Shown here piece after piece: positions 40,529-52,720 of a DNA stretch of 64,000 nucleotides. Each line of letters begins with the position of its first letter. Position 1 is the first letter of the stretch. The notes under the pieces are model-generated. The model had not been told where the DNA came from. It saw only the letters and a program-made list of their open reading frames with translations, and did not search any database. Position numbers and translations under genes: made by a program. Location: NCBI RefSeq assembly GCF_001522545.3, contig NC_031783.1:7155433-7219432 (forward strand), read 5' to 3'. The DNA comes from Parus major (Eukaryota; Chordata; Aves; Passeriformes; Paridae).

Positions 40529-40785
40529 TCATCCAACACCCAGAACATAGTTGTAATAATCAAAAGATTTGGTGGTAACTAGAACAGTAGCTCGTTCTTC
40601 AGTAGCTGGTAATGGAAATGAAGTTTCACAGACAATCTGAGGTTTTACCAGGCCACAGTCACTGCAAGTGCATTCTTCCACTGAATACATTAATGTTTCA
40701 CTTGGAAGTGTGTGTCTAATTTCTTCCGTATTCACACTGCTTTCAGTATGAGCCTTGAGAACAGTATTCAGCTCCACAGAGGAGT
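40529..40785 (-). CDS. TNFRSF17: TNFRSF17 coding exon 3 (cytoplasmic tail)
   Basis: Encodes residues 83-167 and a TGA stop. Contains YSVEECTCSDCGLVKP and FPLPATEERATVLVTTK, matching the conserved human cytoplasmic block near the TRAF-recruiting region. The end YYNYVLGVG does not resemble the human C-terminus. Confidence 0.94.
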
Positions 40786-41906
40786 CTGTAAATATACAGA
40801 AGTTAATTTAGTACATACATCATGCTGTACTAAACAAAGAGCTATTAAAGATCCAGATTTCATTATGGTCCAATTATGTTCTAACCTCAGTGAAAATTTT
40901 AAGATTTAGTGGAAGTTTTAAAATGTAGCTACATATAATCTTTTTTTCTGTGACAGTACAATCCTCTACTTCAGAATAAGCATTGAAGTAATCCAACACA
41001 TATTTTCTAATCAGTTATTATTTAATGTCTGAGAATTCACAAATAATAGTATCTGTAAAATGGAAAAAAACTTTTTCACCTTCACATGCTTTTCACAGAC
41101 TACAATATTAAATAAAATTATTTAAAGTCTTATAAAATGAAAAGCTAATATTGAATGTGTATCCTCTGCCTGGGAAGAATTTCTTTTGCATCCAATGAGA
41201 GTGAAACCCTTATAAAGCTTTTTTGCTTTTGTGCATTCATAAATGATTTCTCAAACAGCAGCAAGTAAGCCAGGTATGAATATACAGCAACACAATCCTG
41301 ACAGGATCCAGAACCAACAAAGAAATTACAAGTCAGCATCTGTATATTTATTCCCTAATAACTGTGGTAACTTCATGGAGACTATATAAGGAATACCAAA
41401 TAATCCAACAAAGACAGTCATCAGAACCTGGAATATATACAATCTTTTTACATGGTAAAAGTAGCTAAAATGTACAATGATCTAAAATTATTTTATGAAG
41501 AATCTTATTTATTCACCTGTGTTTTCCAGTTTTTCTTTTAGTTGCTTTAGGTGCTTCCATTTAAACAAGACCATTAAGGTGAACAGAGTGAGTATTAAAA
41601 TCAACCCTATGCCCAAACAAATCCAAAGAATTCCACCTGAATCGGTACCTTATGAAATAAAAGAGATGCATTGCATTAATCATAAACAATAATTAATGTA
41701 CAGTAAATATGTCCAGCACATCAAATTTAAATGTAAAATACAACAGGAAGATGCCTAGCACAGCCACAGAGTACTGCAGAAATCTACTTACTCTTCTCAC
41801 AGTAGTTTTCACACGAGGGCGGTGGTGCACTGGAACACCGGAGCTGACAAGGAGTACAAGAGAGCAGCAGATTATCAAAGTATTCATTTTTGGGGCACTG
41901 TGCCAT
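40529..41906 (-). CDS. TNFRSF17: TNFRSF17 (BCMA, TNF receptor superfamily member 17), complete
   Basis: Type III plasma-membrane receptor for APRIL and BAFF supporting plasma-cell and late B-cell survival. Three exons (41792-41906, 41517-41648, 40529-40785, minus strand) join to 504 nt, 167 residues (human 184). There is no signal peptide, as in mammalian BCMA. Residues 4-36 form one cysteine-rich domain with six Cys (4, 17, 20, 24, 32, 36) and the ligand-binding YFDNLL (D-x-L) turn at 9-14. Residues about 44-67 are the membrane segment. The tail carries YSVEECTCSDC and SFPLPATEERATVLVTTK, closely like human. The ATG at 41906 follows an in-frame TAA. Odd points: the Cys24-Cys32 loop is one residue shorter than human, and the C-terminus diverges and ends early after SFDYYNYVLGVG. 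Same strand order with SNX29 and divergence from GSPT1 match human. Confidence 0.95.
40786..41516 (-). other. TNFRSF17 intron 2
   Basis: 731-nt AT-rich intron; nothing else recognised. Intron 1 (41649-41791) is only 143 nt. Confidence 0.88.
41517..41648 (-). CDS. TNFRSF17: TNFRSF17 coding exon 2 (transmembrane)
   Basis: Encodes TDSGG, the hydrophobic segment ILWICLGIGLILILTLFTLM, and a lysine-rich stop-transfer start (KWKHLKQLKEKLENT). Human has ILWTCLGLSLII at this place. Acceptor ATAAG, donor G|GTGAAT, one base left over. Confidence 0.95.
41792..41906 (-). CDS. TNFRSF17: TNFRSF17 coding exon 1 (cysteine-rich ectodomain)
   Basis: Encodes MAQCPKNEYFDNLLLSCTPC, then QLRCSSAPPPSCENYCEK and the first base of a Ser. 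Donor A|GTAAGT. Strong match to the human BCMA ectodomain. Confidence 0.95.
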
Positions 41907-44900
41907 CTGGGGCAGTAATTATGGAACTACAAAGCCACAAAAATTGTAAAAGAACGAGGATCATCCACAAAAGGCTGCTCAGTTCTCAATCTGAGCAACT
42001 CTAAAAACAGTTAGCAGTAATAATGGACTTCCATCACAGTTCCACTGCATGGGATCATGTTACAGAAAAAGGATTTAACTCTGAGGTCCCCAAGGAACTT
42101 CTGTTCCTTTTTTTGGCAATTCACATTTGTAGAAAAACTGAGCAGCTGCACTAAGATAGCTTTCAATGTAAATTTTGTCTGAAACAGAAAATGACTATTT
42201 ATAGAAGACATTTCTGGAGCAGGTGCTAATTACTACAAACTGTAGAGAAGATCTCCAAACAGGAGTTCATGATAACTGTTCTTGTCTCTAAAACATTGGG
42301 GATATTTTTCATGGTGACTGCTTCCCAATTCCAAATTAGCCTAATTTGTCATCTATTAGTATTTGGTTGGCATTTTTGCTTAGTTCATTTTGTGGGTTTT
42401 AGCTATTTATTTTTTTTTTTTGCTTATAACCATATTTCTATGAGAAATTTAATAAGATTACATTCTAATCATTAAAGAAATGCTATATTAATATTTTAAA
42501 ATTTTGATTTAAAACATTATCTGCATTTTTCACTTATTTTTCTGTAATACAGAATTGTCATTGGGCTAAAACTGCAGTACCCAGCATGAAAAAATAAGTT
42601 TATAGGACATCTCCTTCCCAGACAGGTAGATGTATGTACAGTGAATGTAACATTGCTGAAAATGTATTTGGTCTCCTCACAGGAAAAATAAAAAAGCTTT
42701 GATTACAGACTGTCCCAATGAAAACAGTTTACACAGCTAACTTTTATCTTCATGTTTTATTCCAATAGAATTTGTTTTAAATACAAAGTTAACCAGTAGT
42801 TTCTAGCAAGTAGAAATAACTGCTTTTATCCAGTCTCACTGCCACAGACAGATCAGAATTACAGGCTGTCTCTCATTATCATACTTAATTGCCTTTTTGA
42901 CTACATATATGTAGAAGGAAAACATTGTATAAGGAGTTGTAATTTCATACCACATTCCTATGAGACTTATTTTCCCACAAAATGCACCATGTGGGAATAC
43001 ACAAACAGTTTTTAGTGGAGCAGTCTAACAGATCTGTATTCTAGTCTTTAGCAGATGGAAATGCTCATTGTAGCTTCTGTGCTTGTTTCTATGGGCCAGG
43101 TGCACAGCTCAAGGCTTTCTATCACAGGCTTTTCTCCCTCTTCAAGATTAGTGGATAAACAAGAATTTATGAAATCTGATTTAGCCTTTTCAGTCATGGA
43201 GAGGACAATCACATTCTCAACAATGATTTCAAGAAAGCAGATACTCATGAAAGTATCTTCATGATATCCACAGGTACAGTAAGTGAATTTCAGGACAGAC
43301 AAGCTGGATCCAATTCTTTAAGCTTTTATCCACTGACTTCAGTGAAAGATCCCAGCCTTTGCTGCACTCCTGGATTACTTTTTAAGGGGTGCAGACCTTA
43401 CATTTGTCTTTGTTGGACTTCATCATGCACTCCTGCTCTATGTGTTGCTGTGATGTATCCTACAACTGACATCTACTCGATATAATATTGGTACTATTCA
43501 TAAAAACTGTAAAGAGACTTTATAAGAGAAACATTGTGATCACCTACTGGGGATGTGCAATGAAGTCCACCACAGAAATCCACATTTGGTGAACTAATGC
43601 ACCAATGTCTTCATTTGAAAAGTCCTGTCAAACTTTAAGTACAGTATAAATTAATTTATGCCTAATTATTTGAGATTGTATATATAGGATCATAAGATAG
43701 TGAGGCAGAAATGCTTTCTCTCTGTTGGCCAGAAAGTTTTCCTATATGGCTGGTTAGAGTTCAAACATATTTCTCATAAGACAAAAAGTAAATACAAAGC
43801 AGTCTCATCTTTTCAGTCAAACTCTAGGAAACTCCCCCACAAAGTCAAAGCACAATACAGCTCATTTCATCAGAGCTCTGGAGAATGATGCTGTCTTTTA
43901 CAGCAATAATTGTCCCTCAACAGTTGGACTACTATTTCCCAAAGCTTACAGCCTTCAAGGATAAACTAATTTCTTTGACGTATGTGTCCCATACCACAAA
44001 TCCTTGATATTTAAGCAATACATTTTTTACACACTGGAAACTGGGGAGCAATGACTGTAAAGGGTCTCTAATGTATCATTCCTTTAAGCAGCCACCATTC
44101 AAGTCCCAGCCTTTTCCCCTTAGCTATACACAGTGCCAGTGATGTATGTAATGACAAAACACAGGCAACAAATGGTTCAAAAAGCAATGAGGAACTACAG
44201 TTGTCATGGCCTGTTGCCTTTGTTTTCTGCACATCCTAATATTCAAAAGTTCCTCTCCTCAAGGGCATGAAAGCAAGCATGTAATCAATAAATCTTCATA
44301 AACCAATAGTTCCCCCTGACAGACCTCGCTACACATCTAAAATACATGTTATTTCAAAATCTATGTCCAGGAGTAAGGAAGACATTTTCTAGCTTAACAA
44401 GGTTCTTGCGCGACCTCCATTTTTGAGTCATTTTGATAGAAGGGAGTTAATATTAAAAAACTCAAACAAACAACCCTTTAAGCACTTTTTTGGAAGACAT
44501 GTACTATACCAACTGGCTTTAATATGAGATGTTTTATACCTGAATTGAGAAGTTGTTTATTTAGTTAAATATTGAACTCGGCCAACGAATGAAAGAAAAC
44601 ACTGAAGCATTAAGAATAAGTTCATTAAGAGACATTAAGAAAAGGATATTGTTATGGGCACACCAAGTACTGAACATCCAGCCAGAGCATTTCCTGCCAT
44701 GAACACCAATTTGACTGTTGGTTTTGTTAAGCATCTGGAGAAACCAAAGACTTCCAGAAATTCTTGTCTGTTCTTATTTGTAACATGTTAAATTGATATT
44801 ACGTGACAGAAATCAGTCACCTGGACAAAGTAAGAAAAATTTTCTTTCACTGTTTAATTTTTAAAAAGCCATTGAGAGTGTCTAAGCTAAAATAATAAAA

Positions 44901-47194
44901 TGAAAACTCTGGATGGAAAATCAAAGTAAGTAATATCATCATGTCAATGATTAAAGATTAAAAATTAATTGTCACAGAACAATAACTTAAGGTCTATTTA
45001 CCACACATAACTTAAACAGCAAAGTTGTGTTGTGGCCTTGCTTCAAGGTTTCTCTGTTCAAGCTCATGCCAGGTTTTTTGCCTCACTGTACTTCAGAAAT
45101 TCTGCTGGCATAATTACATAGAACTTACCAAGAGAAAGAGGGTTTTCTGCTAGGACTATAACATTCCCTTCACAAACAACATTAGCCAGGCTGACAAAGG
45201 AATTCTTCTGGTTGTATAGTTGCTTCTACATTGATGGTTTTGTGCTGGCACAGCTCTTTTTATCCCACTCACTAAGGCAACTGACCTACACTGTCACATC
45301 TTATAGTACAGGCTTGCTCTGATCCTCTCCAATTCTCTAAAGCTATTTACAGAATAAATCACCCCCAAAAAGTCTCTTATAAATCACCTCACTTCAACAA
45401 TCCTAAAAATCAGTAAGACCAATGTCCATACCAAAACCCACCACCTTTTCTTCTCAGAAGTTATTGCACTTCAAGGAACAGCAGTCTTACAGACAGTCAT
45501 CTCCTAAAACATGACCTGTTACTTTCTCTAACAGTTCTGTAACAGTTATTTTCAGAAATCCATGTTTTGTGACATGCATGCTTTGACTGTATAGCTGGGA
45601 GGAGATAAGCTGTTCTAGGAATGGTGTCCTACACTGCTAGTAAATAAAAGAATGGAGCTATTAAAGGGTTCATCATGTTCATTAACTTTTACAAGCTGCA
45701 CAGAACAATACCACTCTTAGACAAAATATTGTTTAATGTCATTTGCACACAGAGCAAAAACAAGAACAATGTGGATTTTGCCTCTTTGGTTCAACACATT
45801 TTAACTAGACCACAGCTTTGAAAAGAGTGATGTTACTGGTGCTACATCAAGTATTTCCAAAATGGATTAAAGAGCAAAACAACAGAAGAGAAAAATGTTC
45901 CTTTAAAATAGTGATTAAAATAACAATAGCATAAACACAGTCAATTAAATCACAGCCAGCTTATGTATCCCCCACTGTGTTCAAAGCTGACTTAGCTAGG
46001 AACCGTCTTATGGAACAGAGGAAGTGCACAGCCCAGGAAAGCAGTGCTAATAGCCTGCAAACCCTTGGGGGAAAGAGGATACCTTTTCATTTTTCTGACA
46101 TTCCACATGTGCCAGAATTGTTATGTAACTGCTAAGGACAATGCATAAAACAGGAATTGTGCAAGCAAGTTTGGATTAAGCTGATGTTTGTTAGAATGCC
46201 AGTGACATTTTTATGTTGGTAAAATAGTTTTTACAGAATGTAAACATAATTTATTTCTTAATGTAAGCACTTACATTTTGTGTTGGAAAAATAATCTCCT
46301 ACATGCTTCTATTTTAGTGACTTTGCGGGTGGACGAAATAAACTAAAAATCATCAGTGGTATAATGCCAACAGGAGTAATGGAGTTACAACAAAAATAAA
46401 TGTGCAGGAACAATTATGAATTATGTGAAGTGTTTGGCATACACTGAAGTCTAACAAGAATTTTTGTTCTGGTAATTTTAGCCAAATTCTCTAGCTATTC
46501 AGAGGTTTGAGTAACACACATTCACTTTTTTAAAATTCTCATGTACAGCATCACAGTGCCAATGCGTGCTCTCTCTCAAGACAGGAGGAAGATCGTAATT
46601 GATTTAGCCACCACTACTCCAGAATAATTCCCCATGCAAATCAGTGTCTCTGGAATAAGAATACTGTCACAGGATACTTCGAGAGTAATTAAACCTATTT
46701 AGAAACAAGCTCACTATTTCATTCTCACTGCTTCATAATGAATTATTTTCTGCAACAATGTTAACATGTTAACTAGCCATAGAAGTACAGCTTTAAAAAT
46801 CCCATGACACTGTTATTCTTCCTTCACAACAATAATGTCATTCTGCTTTAGTCATTACTGAAACTAAAATCGTAAGGGATCTCTAATGGACAACATGCTC
46901 CCTCAACTGGAATTCCAGAGAATTAAGAAGGTGAAAAGAAAAATCCCACATGGAACCAGTTTTCTGTTCCCCTCTCCCTTGAGACAAGACAGCATGTAAA
47001 ATTTTCCATATAAAACTTAAGTGGTATAAAACTCTTACCATATTTATAAAGCGGGAGATCTGGCCTAGAGTTACGGTATCCAGCAGCAGACATGGCAGCT
47101 GGGAGCTTCTCCATGTCAGGGAGTCCCTGCAATCAGAAAAGGTGTAAATAAACAGTGTGTTAATGATCCTCATCACACTTGTGCTGCAGGCCCT

Positions 47195-47330
47195 TCCCCA
47201 GCTCTGTTCCCTTTCTCTGGACATGATCCTGTACCTCAATGTCCCTTTTGTCATGAGGGCCCAGAACTGGACACAGCACTCAAGGTGTGGCCTCAGCATT
47301 GGCGGTCACTGCGCTGGTCCTGCTGGCCAT
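47195..47330 (-). mobile_element. CR1 LINE fragment (C-terminal ORF2 coding remnant)
   Basis: Minus-strand translation gives LRPHLECCVQFWALMTKGT, like the CR1 reverse-transcriptase protein tail (RPHLEYCVQFWAP). The plus strand reads CCCAGAACTGGACACAGCAC then TCAAGGTGTGGCCTCA, a familiar antisense CR1 stretch. Short and degenerate. Confidence 0.75.
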
Positions 47331-50300
47331 GCTGCTCTTAGGAAGAAGCATGATTGATTTTCTAATCAAAACATTGCTGATCTAAAAGAAAGCATAAGAA
47401 CAGGTAAACAGAGGTGTAGATTGTAATTCACAAGATTTCTTTTCAGTTGCTACAGTATTTTGGTTGACATGATCTTCTCACCAGTCCTACTCCTGGCTTT
47501 CAGATCTTGGGAACCACACAGTCCCTGCCTTTCTTCAAAATAGATTCCCTCCTGTCTCTAACCTTTCTAGTCCTAACTCAGTCACTGTTTACATCATTTT
47601 AGTGATCTCATTCTTCCCTTCCTGGGATGCATGGTCTTTGCTCAGCACATTCCTTCCACATTAAGCAATCTCTCTGATATTTACAACATTTTAACTGCCA
47701 TAAGGTTTATAAACTATGCACAGGTTCTTCACAATGTGCACGCCTAAATCCCCATCTTTGTTTCTTTTGAGCTTTGATAGCAAGAAACCCACACACATAA
47801 CAGTTTTGACAGAAAAACTACTTACCTAAACTACTCTCCCTGTCTTATTTTTCAGTCTGGAATCACATGGTATCAAAACTACAGAAGAAATTCCGTCTAA
47901 GGAGGAACTGCACTGCCTGTGCATTCAAAGAGAGGCATCATGAGCAAAGATCCAATGAGAACCTACCTTAAAGATCTCTGGGATCTTAACAAAACAGGGT
48001 AACTAAGCAATAGATCACACAGCTGAGAGCTCTGAGCCTCCAGTTAGAGTCACAAAAAAAAAGGATGGCACTTGCGAAAAAGACCTTTCACTCTTTATTT
48101 TTAGAGATACACAATCAAGGGGAATAAAGCTTGTGTATATGCACAGAAATGAGAGAAACTCATGACTATTTTTAAAATAATGAGCTGAGCATGTGTGGTA
48201 TTTGAAAGCTGAGAACATGGACACAGAGAATTATAAACTGGCATTTTGGTGTAGCAATCCATGTATTTCTTTTGATATCTCAAGCAAAACAAATTAATTT
48301 TATGCCCTTTTTGAAGCCTGCAGTATGTGTTCAATTGCTCCAAAAGGAGTGATTAAGAAAGGCTTTAACTCTAGATTAGAGCCGTCAAAAAGAAGAATCC
48401 AGCTCCAAAGTACTCATTGTCAACCCACGATGAAATGTGAGACAAGTTCTAAATTCCTTTGCAGATGTGGAGTAATTCTATGATTGGACTGTGAAATAGA
48501 GCTTATGCTCTGGTGCTACATTTGGAAAACCAAAGAAGACTTTTATTTGAAATTCTTCAAATGAAATAGCTTCAAATACATTTCTATGAGGGAATTCATG
48601 GACTGCAGTTCTGCCAATGTCAAGCACAGGGAGAGGAACAGGCCAGAAACAGCATTTGTTAAATAGCAGTGTTGGAACAAGAAGTCAGTAAAAAGATGTT
48701 TCCAGGGCAAGATATCTTAGTTTGGACTAGACATGGTCTTGTGTAAATATAAAAGCCTCTTTATTCACTTACACTTCCAGGAGCACCAGTAAAGCTTAGG
48801 AGAGACTTGGTTCTTAATGAAGCCATCATGCTGAAACATAGCTGTGTTTTCTATTCTCTAGTTTTCAGCTAAATCTCCACAGACTACCTGGAAAGAGAAT
48901 TTGCCAGGGTTTAAGAATATTAATTTATAAATTCCTGGCACCTAGTTAAACTTCCAATAATTTACCTCTTACCCCCTGTTTCTTCTTTTTCCTAATAACT
49001 TGCTCCTTTGGCTTTGTTTATAATGGCTCTTTCTGACTTCAAAGCAATTCTAAATATCAGGCTACTCATTTAGGTGCATAACTACTGTACATATTTGAAT
49101 ACCTTTAAATTTCAGGTCATGGCTCACAGTGCGTCACTCGAATCCCAGCTTGCTGCCACACCAGAAAGGGAAGCTGTATTCCTTTCCTGCTCCTCCCAGT
49201 CTCAGCCAAAATGTTTCTTTCCCATGTTGCAGTAGCTGGGGAAGTTACTTGATGTCAAGGTAAACTGAGTCAATTCAATGGTAACTCAGCACCCTAAAAC
49301 AACTCTTCCCATTTTAAGGCTGTTGGTAGTTTATGGAATTTTAAAAACTTACCTGTTGGTGGTGAGCAAGTAACTTCTTGGAGCTGTTAACCTGTTTGGA
49401 GCCTCCTAGTGAAATACATCTTTCTCTTCTTCCTCAGCTCACGTGGCTAAAGCATTGGTATTTCATAGGTGTCCCTGCCAGGCTGCAAAATGCTTGTGGG
49501 AGCTTGGGTGGAAGTTATTACCAAAGTATGGACATCTATTCCTAATGTCATATGAACAGAGCCCTCCATTTCACTGCTACAGGACTGACTCACCACAGGC
49601 TACAAATGAGTGGTAAAGCTGCCTTGGGATAGTCTATTGTATTAATACCTTGCTGTCACCAAAAAATAACACCTGTTCCCCATTCTTACTTTACACCAGC
49701 CCTGGCATTTGTCAAATGCCTCTTATTTGATTCATCTGAGTAGCCCAGGAGGAAAAAGAAAGTGGATTGTTCTGCCACTAAATTTAATGAGCTGGACAGA
49801 CTCAGCAGAGGGTCTAACAGCTCAGAGGCAGCTGGGCCAGACTCTTCTTTTATAGACAGTTTTGATCACTTAAGTCAGTCATGACGTGAGGATGGATTTA
49901 TTTGGGTGGTTCTCAATAATAAAAGCATTTTAGTATTTATTAAATGAAGAGCTGGTATATTTATTCTAAACATTTTGAAGCAGAAGAAATCGAAGCAATG
50001 GAAGTTTTTATAATGGTTTAAAACCTCAAGCAAACAGAATCATTTATACTCCAGCAGATATTTTTCCAGTAAAACTATCATAGTTCCACTTTTTGTTTTG
50101 AGTACCAGCTGTTCCAAAGTGGAAAAACAAACTACTAGCCCTGTTAAAAATTTAGTGTTTGAGTTTACACAATTCCTATGTGTGACAGCCTGCAAAACAG
50201 GTTTGTACACTCTGAAGGGCATCTGGCATCTTCTGAAATTCTGTGGACTAATTGTTTACATCCTAGCAAGTACCTAGGGAATAAATACCTGTCAAGGAAG

Positions 50301-50401
50301 GAAGAAAGACAGCTTGTGAAACACAACTAATTCTTTTCCCCTGAAATCAGTGGTAAAATGCACTTCTGCACCTCTGATCAAATGCATATTTGGCCCTACT
50401 C

Positions 50402-50430
50402 CACACACACACACACACACAAAAAAAAAA
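50402..50430. repeat. CA microsatellite plus A run
   Basis: About nine to ten CA units followed directly by ten A's. Confidence 0.85.
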
Positions 50431-52199
50431 TTTCTCACAACTTACTGCTTCAGGAGCCATCAGAAGGAAGCTCCATCTCAAAAACCTTAAGGAAGAATGC
50501 CAAAATGTGTGCAAGAATTGCTGTCTCTCTGTTCTGTGAGCTGATCATCTTAAAGTATGCCTTAATTGCTCTGAAAAGGCAGCACCTGCCTCCAGTTAAG
50601 GCTTTCCTGTCCTGTAGGCTGTGTCAGAGCTCAAACAAAACACAAGCTTGCACTGCAGCGTTGCACTCATTATAAACCTGAGCTGTTAAATGCTCATCGT
50701 GACAGTAAATGTGTTCAGTAACAAGTCACTCTGTCAGCAGAATTGCATCCAGCTTGCTCTCCACTGGAGTTTTATGTATTATTCAACGCTAGTAACCCCT
50801 GAGCGCTGAAATGGTGCTACCTTGTTTCCATACTATATGAAATGTATCAGACATCTCCTGTTAATAAATGTCACCTAACAAGCAAAGGTTATAACTAAAA
50901 GAAAACAAACCAAAGCAATGCCCTGCATAGTACTTTTCTTTTTGTTAAACAGAAACATGCCATGCACAGCTGGGACTTACTTTTAGTTTGACAAAACTCT
51001 AAATATTACAAGAGAAGCACGGGTGAGACTTTTCCTTAATTATATGAAATTCAAAAAATAGAGACTGACAATGTCTGAAAACTGCAAAATAACTATGTGC
51101 CAGACAATTACCAGAGAGTGGTTTTCACAAGGTCATAAAACTCATTCTTTAGGCTCTGGTGAAGGTAAGCTCTTGTGGTGCTTGAAGGAAAGGCTTCCAT
51201 TTAGCAGAGATTTTTAGTCTCTCATAAGTCTCATTATAAGTGATACTTTTTCTTCCAAATTTTTTTCTATTATGTTACTGGGTATTCTTTAGTTTTTACT
51301 TTTGTAAGTACTACCCTGCACACTAATGTTTTCCCTGGATATGATCAGTTGGAAGCCCATATTTTCATTAACACATGTAGAAGTTTTTGTCCATGGCCCA
51401 CATGTTGCTGCTGATGTGCAGCCAGAAACCCTCTGGTTCTCAAGTCAGGATTATGTTACACAAATGCCCCTTCAGGAGAGCTTCGATTCCCCAGCCAAAA
51501 CTATCCTGGATTCTGTACCAAACAGAGATCTTTCTTTTTTAGTTCTGAGACTACCTGCTTTCAAAACAGCTCTGTAACCTGTCCTACAGTGTTCTAATAT
51601 CAAAAATGTAGATTACTTGGTCCTTGCACGTCAGCACTCCAAGAAACTCCCAAGCATTTAGTGCCACAGCCTCATGCAGTCCCATAACCAAAACCTGCTT
51701 TCCCCTCTGTTCCGGGCTGTTTTCTCTAAATATACTTCAAGCGATGTTTTTTGGGTTTGTTTGTTGAGGTTTTGTTTTAAAAACTTCTAAGAGTTTTACC
51801 AGTGGAGGGAGGGCCTCAGTATTTGGAAAGTCCTACTAACTCTGGCTTAACTGGATGGGCTTTTTTACATGGTAACAAGCAAGTCAAAGTATCCTGTAGA
51901 ATTACCAATACTGGAACTTTCCATGCATCCTGTTCACTTCTGGCTGGACAGGTACAGCCCTCTGGCATCCCGCAGGAGGGCGTGTGCTCCCACAGCTTCC
52001 CCGGGAGCTCTGCTGCCACCTCTGCCCTGTCCCTCTGCACCTCTGCTCTCCAGGACGGGTTCGCTGTGATTTGGCACCGCTGGGCACCGACCCGAGCGGT
52101 TCCGGTCCCGCCTGAGGCGTTCGCGCCAACTCCGTGTCCCGCATCCCCCTGGAAAAAGAGGCGGGGCTGGCAGGGACGCACGGCGCGCGCGGGCGCCGC

Positions 52200-52308
52200 C
52201 GGGAGTTGCAGTTCCTGAATGCGCAAGGAACGCAGGCAACTCCATTTCCCGTCTGTCCTCGGGAGGCGGGCCGCGGGTGCGTGCGCGGGGTATGACGGGT
52301 ATTGTAGT
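52200..52308. promoter_or_regulatory. Cluster of three ACTACAATTCCC-like (ZNF143/THAP11-type) motifs
   Basis: The element ACTAYRNNNCCCR occurs exactly once as the complement of 52296-52308 (ACTACAATACCCG). It occurs with one mismatch as the complement of 52200-52212 (ACTGCAACTCCCG) and on the plus strand at 52239-52251 (ACTCCATTTCCCG). This motif family typifies housekeeping CpG promoters bound by ZNF143/THAP11. Binding here is inferred. Confidence 0.6.
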
Positions 52309-52369
52309 TCTTGCGTCGCGCCTCGGACGTGCGAAGGGAGGAAGGCTGGGGGAGATAAAAACTACTACT

Positions 52370-52376
52370 ATGGCGG
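52370..52376 (+). promoter_or_regulatory. YY1-like ATGGCGG element / upstream ATG
   Basis: ATGGCGG resembles the YY1 core often found just downstream of transcription starts. The same bases form an upstream ATG with A at -3 and G at +4. Confidence 0.45.
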
Positions 52377-52720
52377 TAGGAGAGGCTGCCGGGAGACGGT
52401 ACGGCAGCCTGAGAGGCCACACTGCGCTCGCGTCGGGGCGGCGGAGCACACGCGGAATCGGCGGAGCGAGTGCTGAGTCGGTGCCGCCGCCGGCTCCCCC
52501 TTCACCCGGGAGACGCTTCGGGGCCGCGGAGCCTTGTGGGGCCGCAACAAAATGGAGGCGAACGGGAGCGGCAGCGGGAGCAGTAGCGACTCGGCTCCCG
52601 ACTGCTGGGACCAGGCGGACATCGAGCCGGGCAGCGGCGCCGGCCCGGGCTGCGCCCCGCCAGCCGCGGAGGCCGAGGCGCAGCAGGAGCTGCTCGGGGC
52701 GGCCTTCAGCCGGCAGCTGA
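52370..52720 (+). other. Possible upstream ORF overlapping the GSPT1 start
   Basis: From the ATG at 52370 an open frame of 116 codons runs to a TGA ending at 52720, past the GSPT1 ATG (52552) in a different frame. It counts only if transcripts start above 52370, which the sequence does not show. The peptide is Arg/Ala/Gly-rich and resembles no family I know, so any role would be regulatory. Confidence 0.3.

Larger units (their letters stand above)
41907..51950. other. TNFRSF17-GSPT1 intergenic region
   Basis: About 10 kb of AT-rich DNA between the divergent genes. Contains the TNFRSF17 5' UTR and presumed promoter just above 41906, a CR1 fragment (about 47195-47330) and a CA/A microsatellite (50402-50430). 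Overlapping open frames at 43048-43302 are unrecognised. I see no further gene. Confidence 0.7.

Noticed and set aside
52534..52551. Upstream extension of the GSPT1 frame to 52534
   Set aside because: It starts with TTG; the ATG at 52552 has a strong context and fits the family N-terminus.
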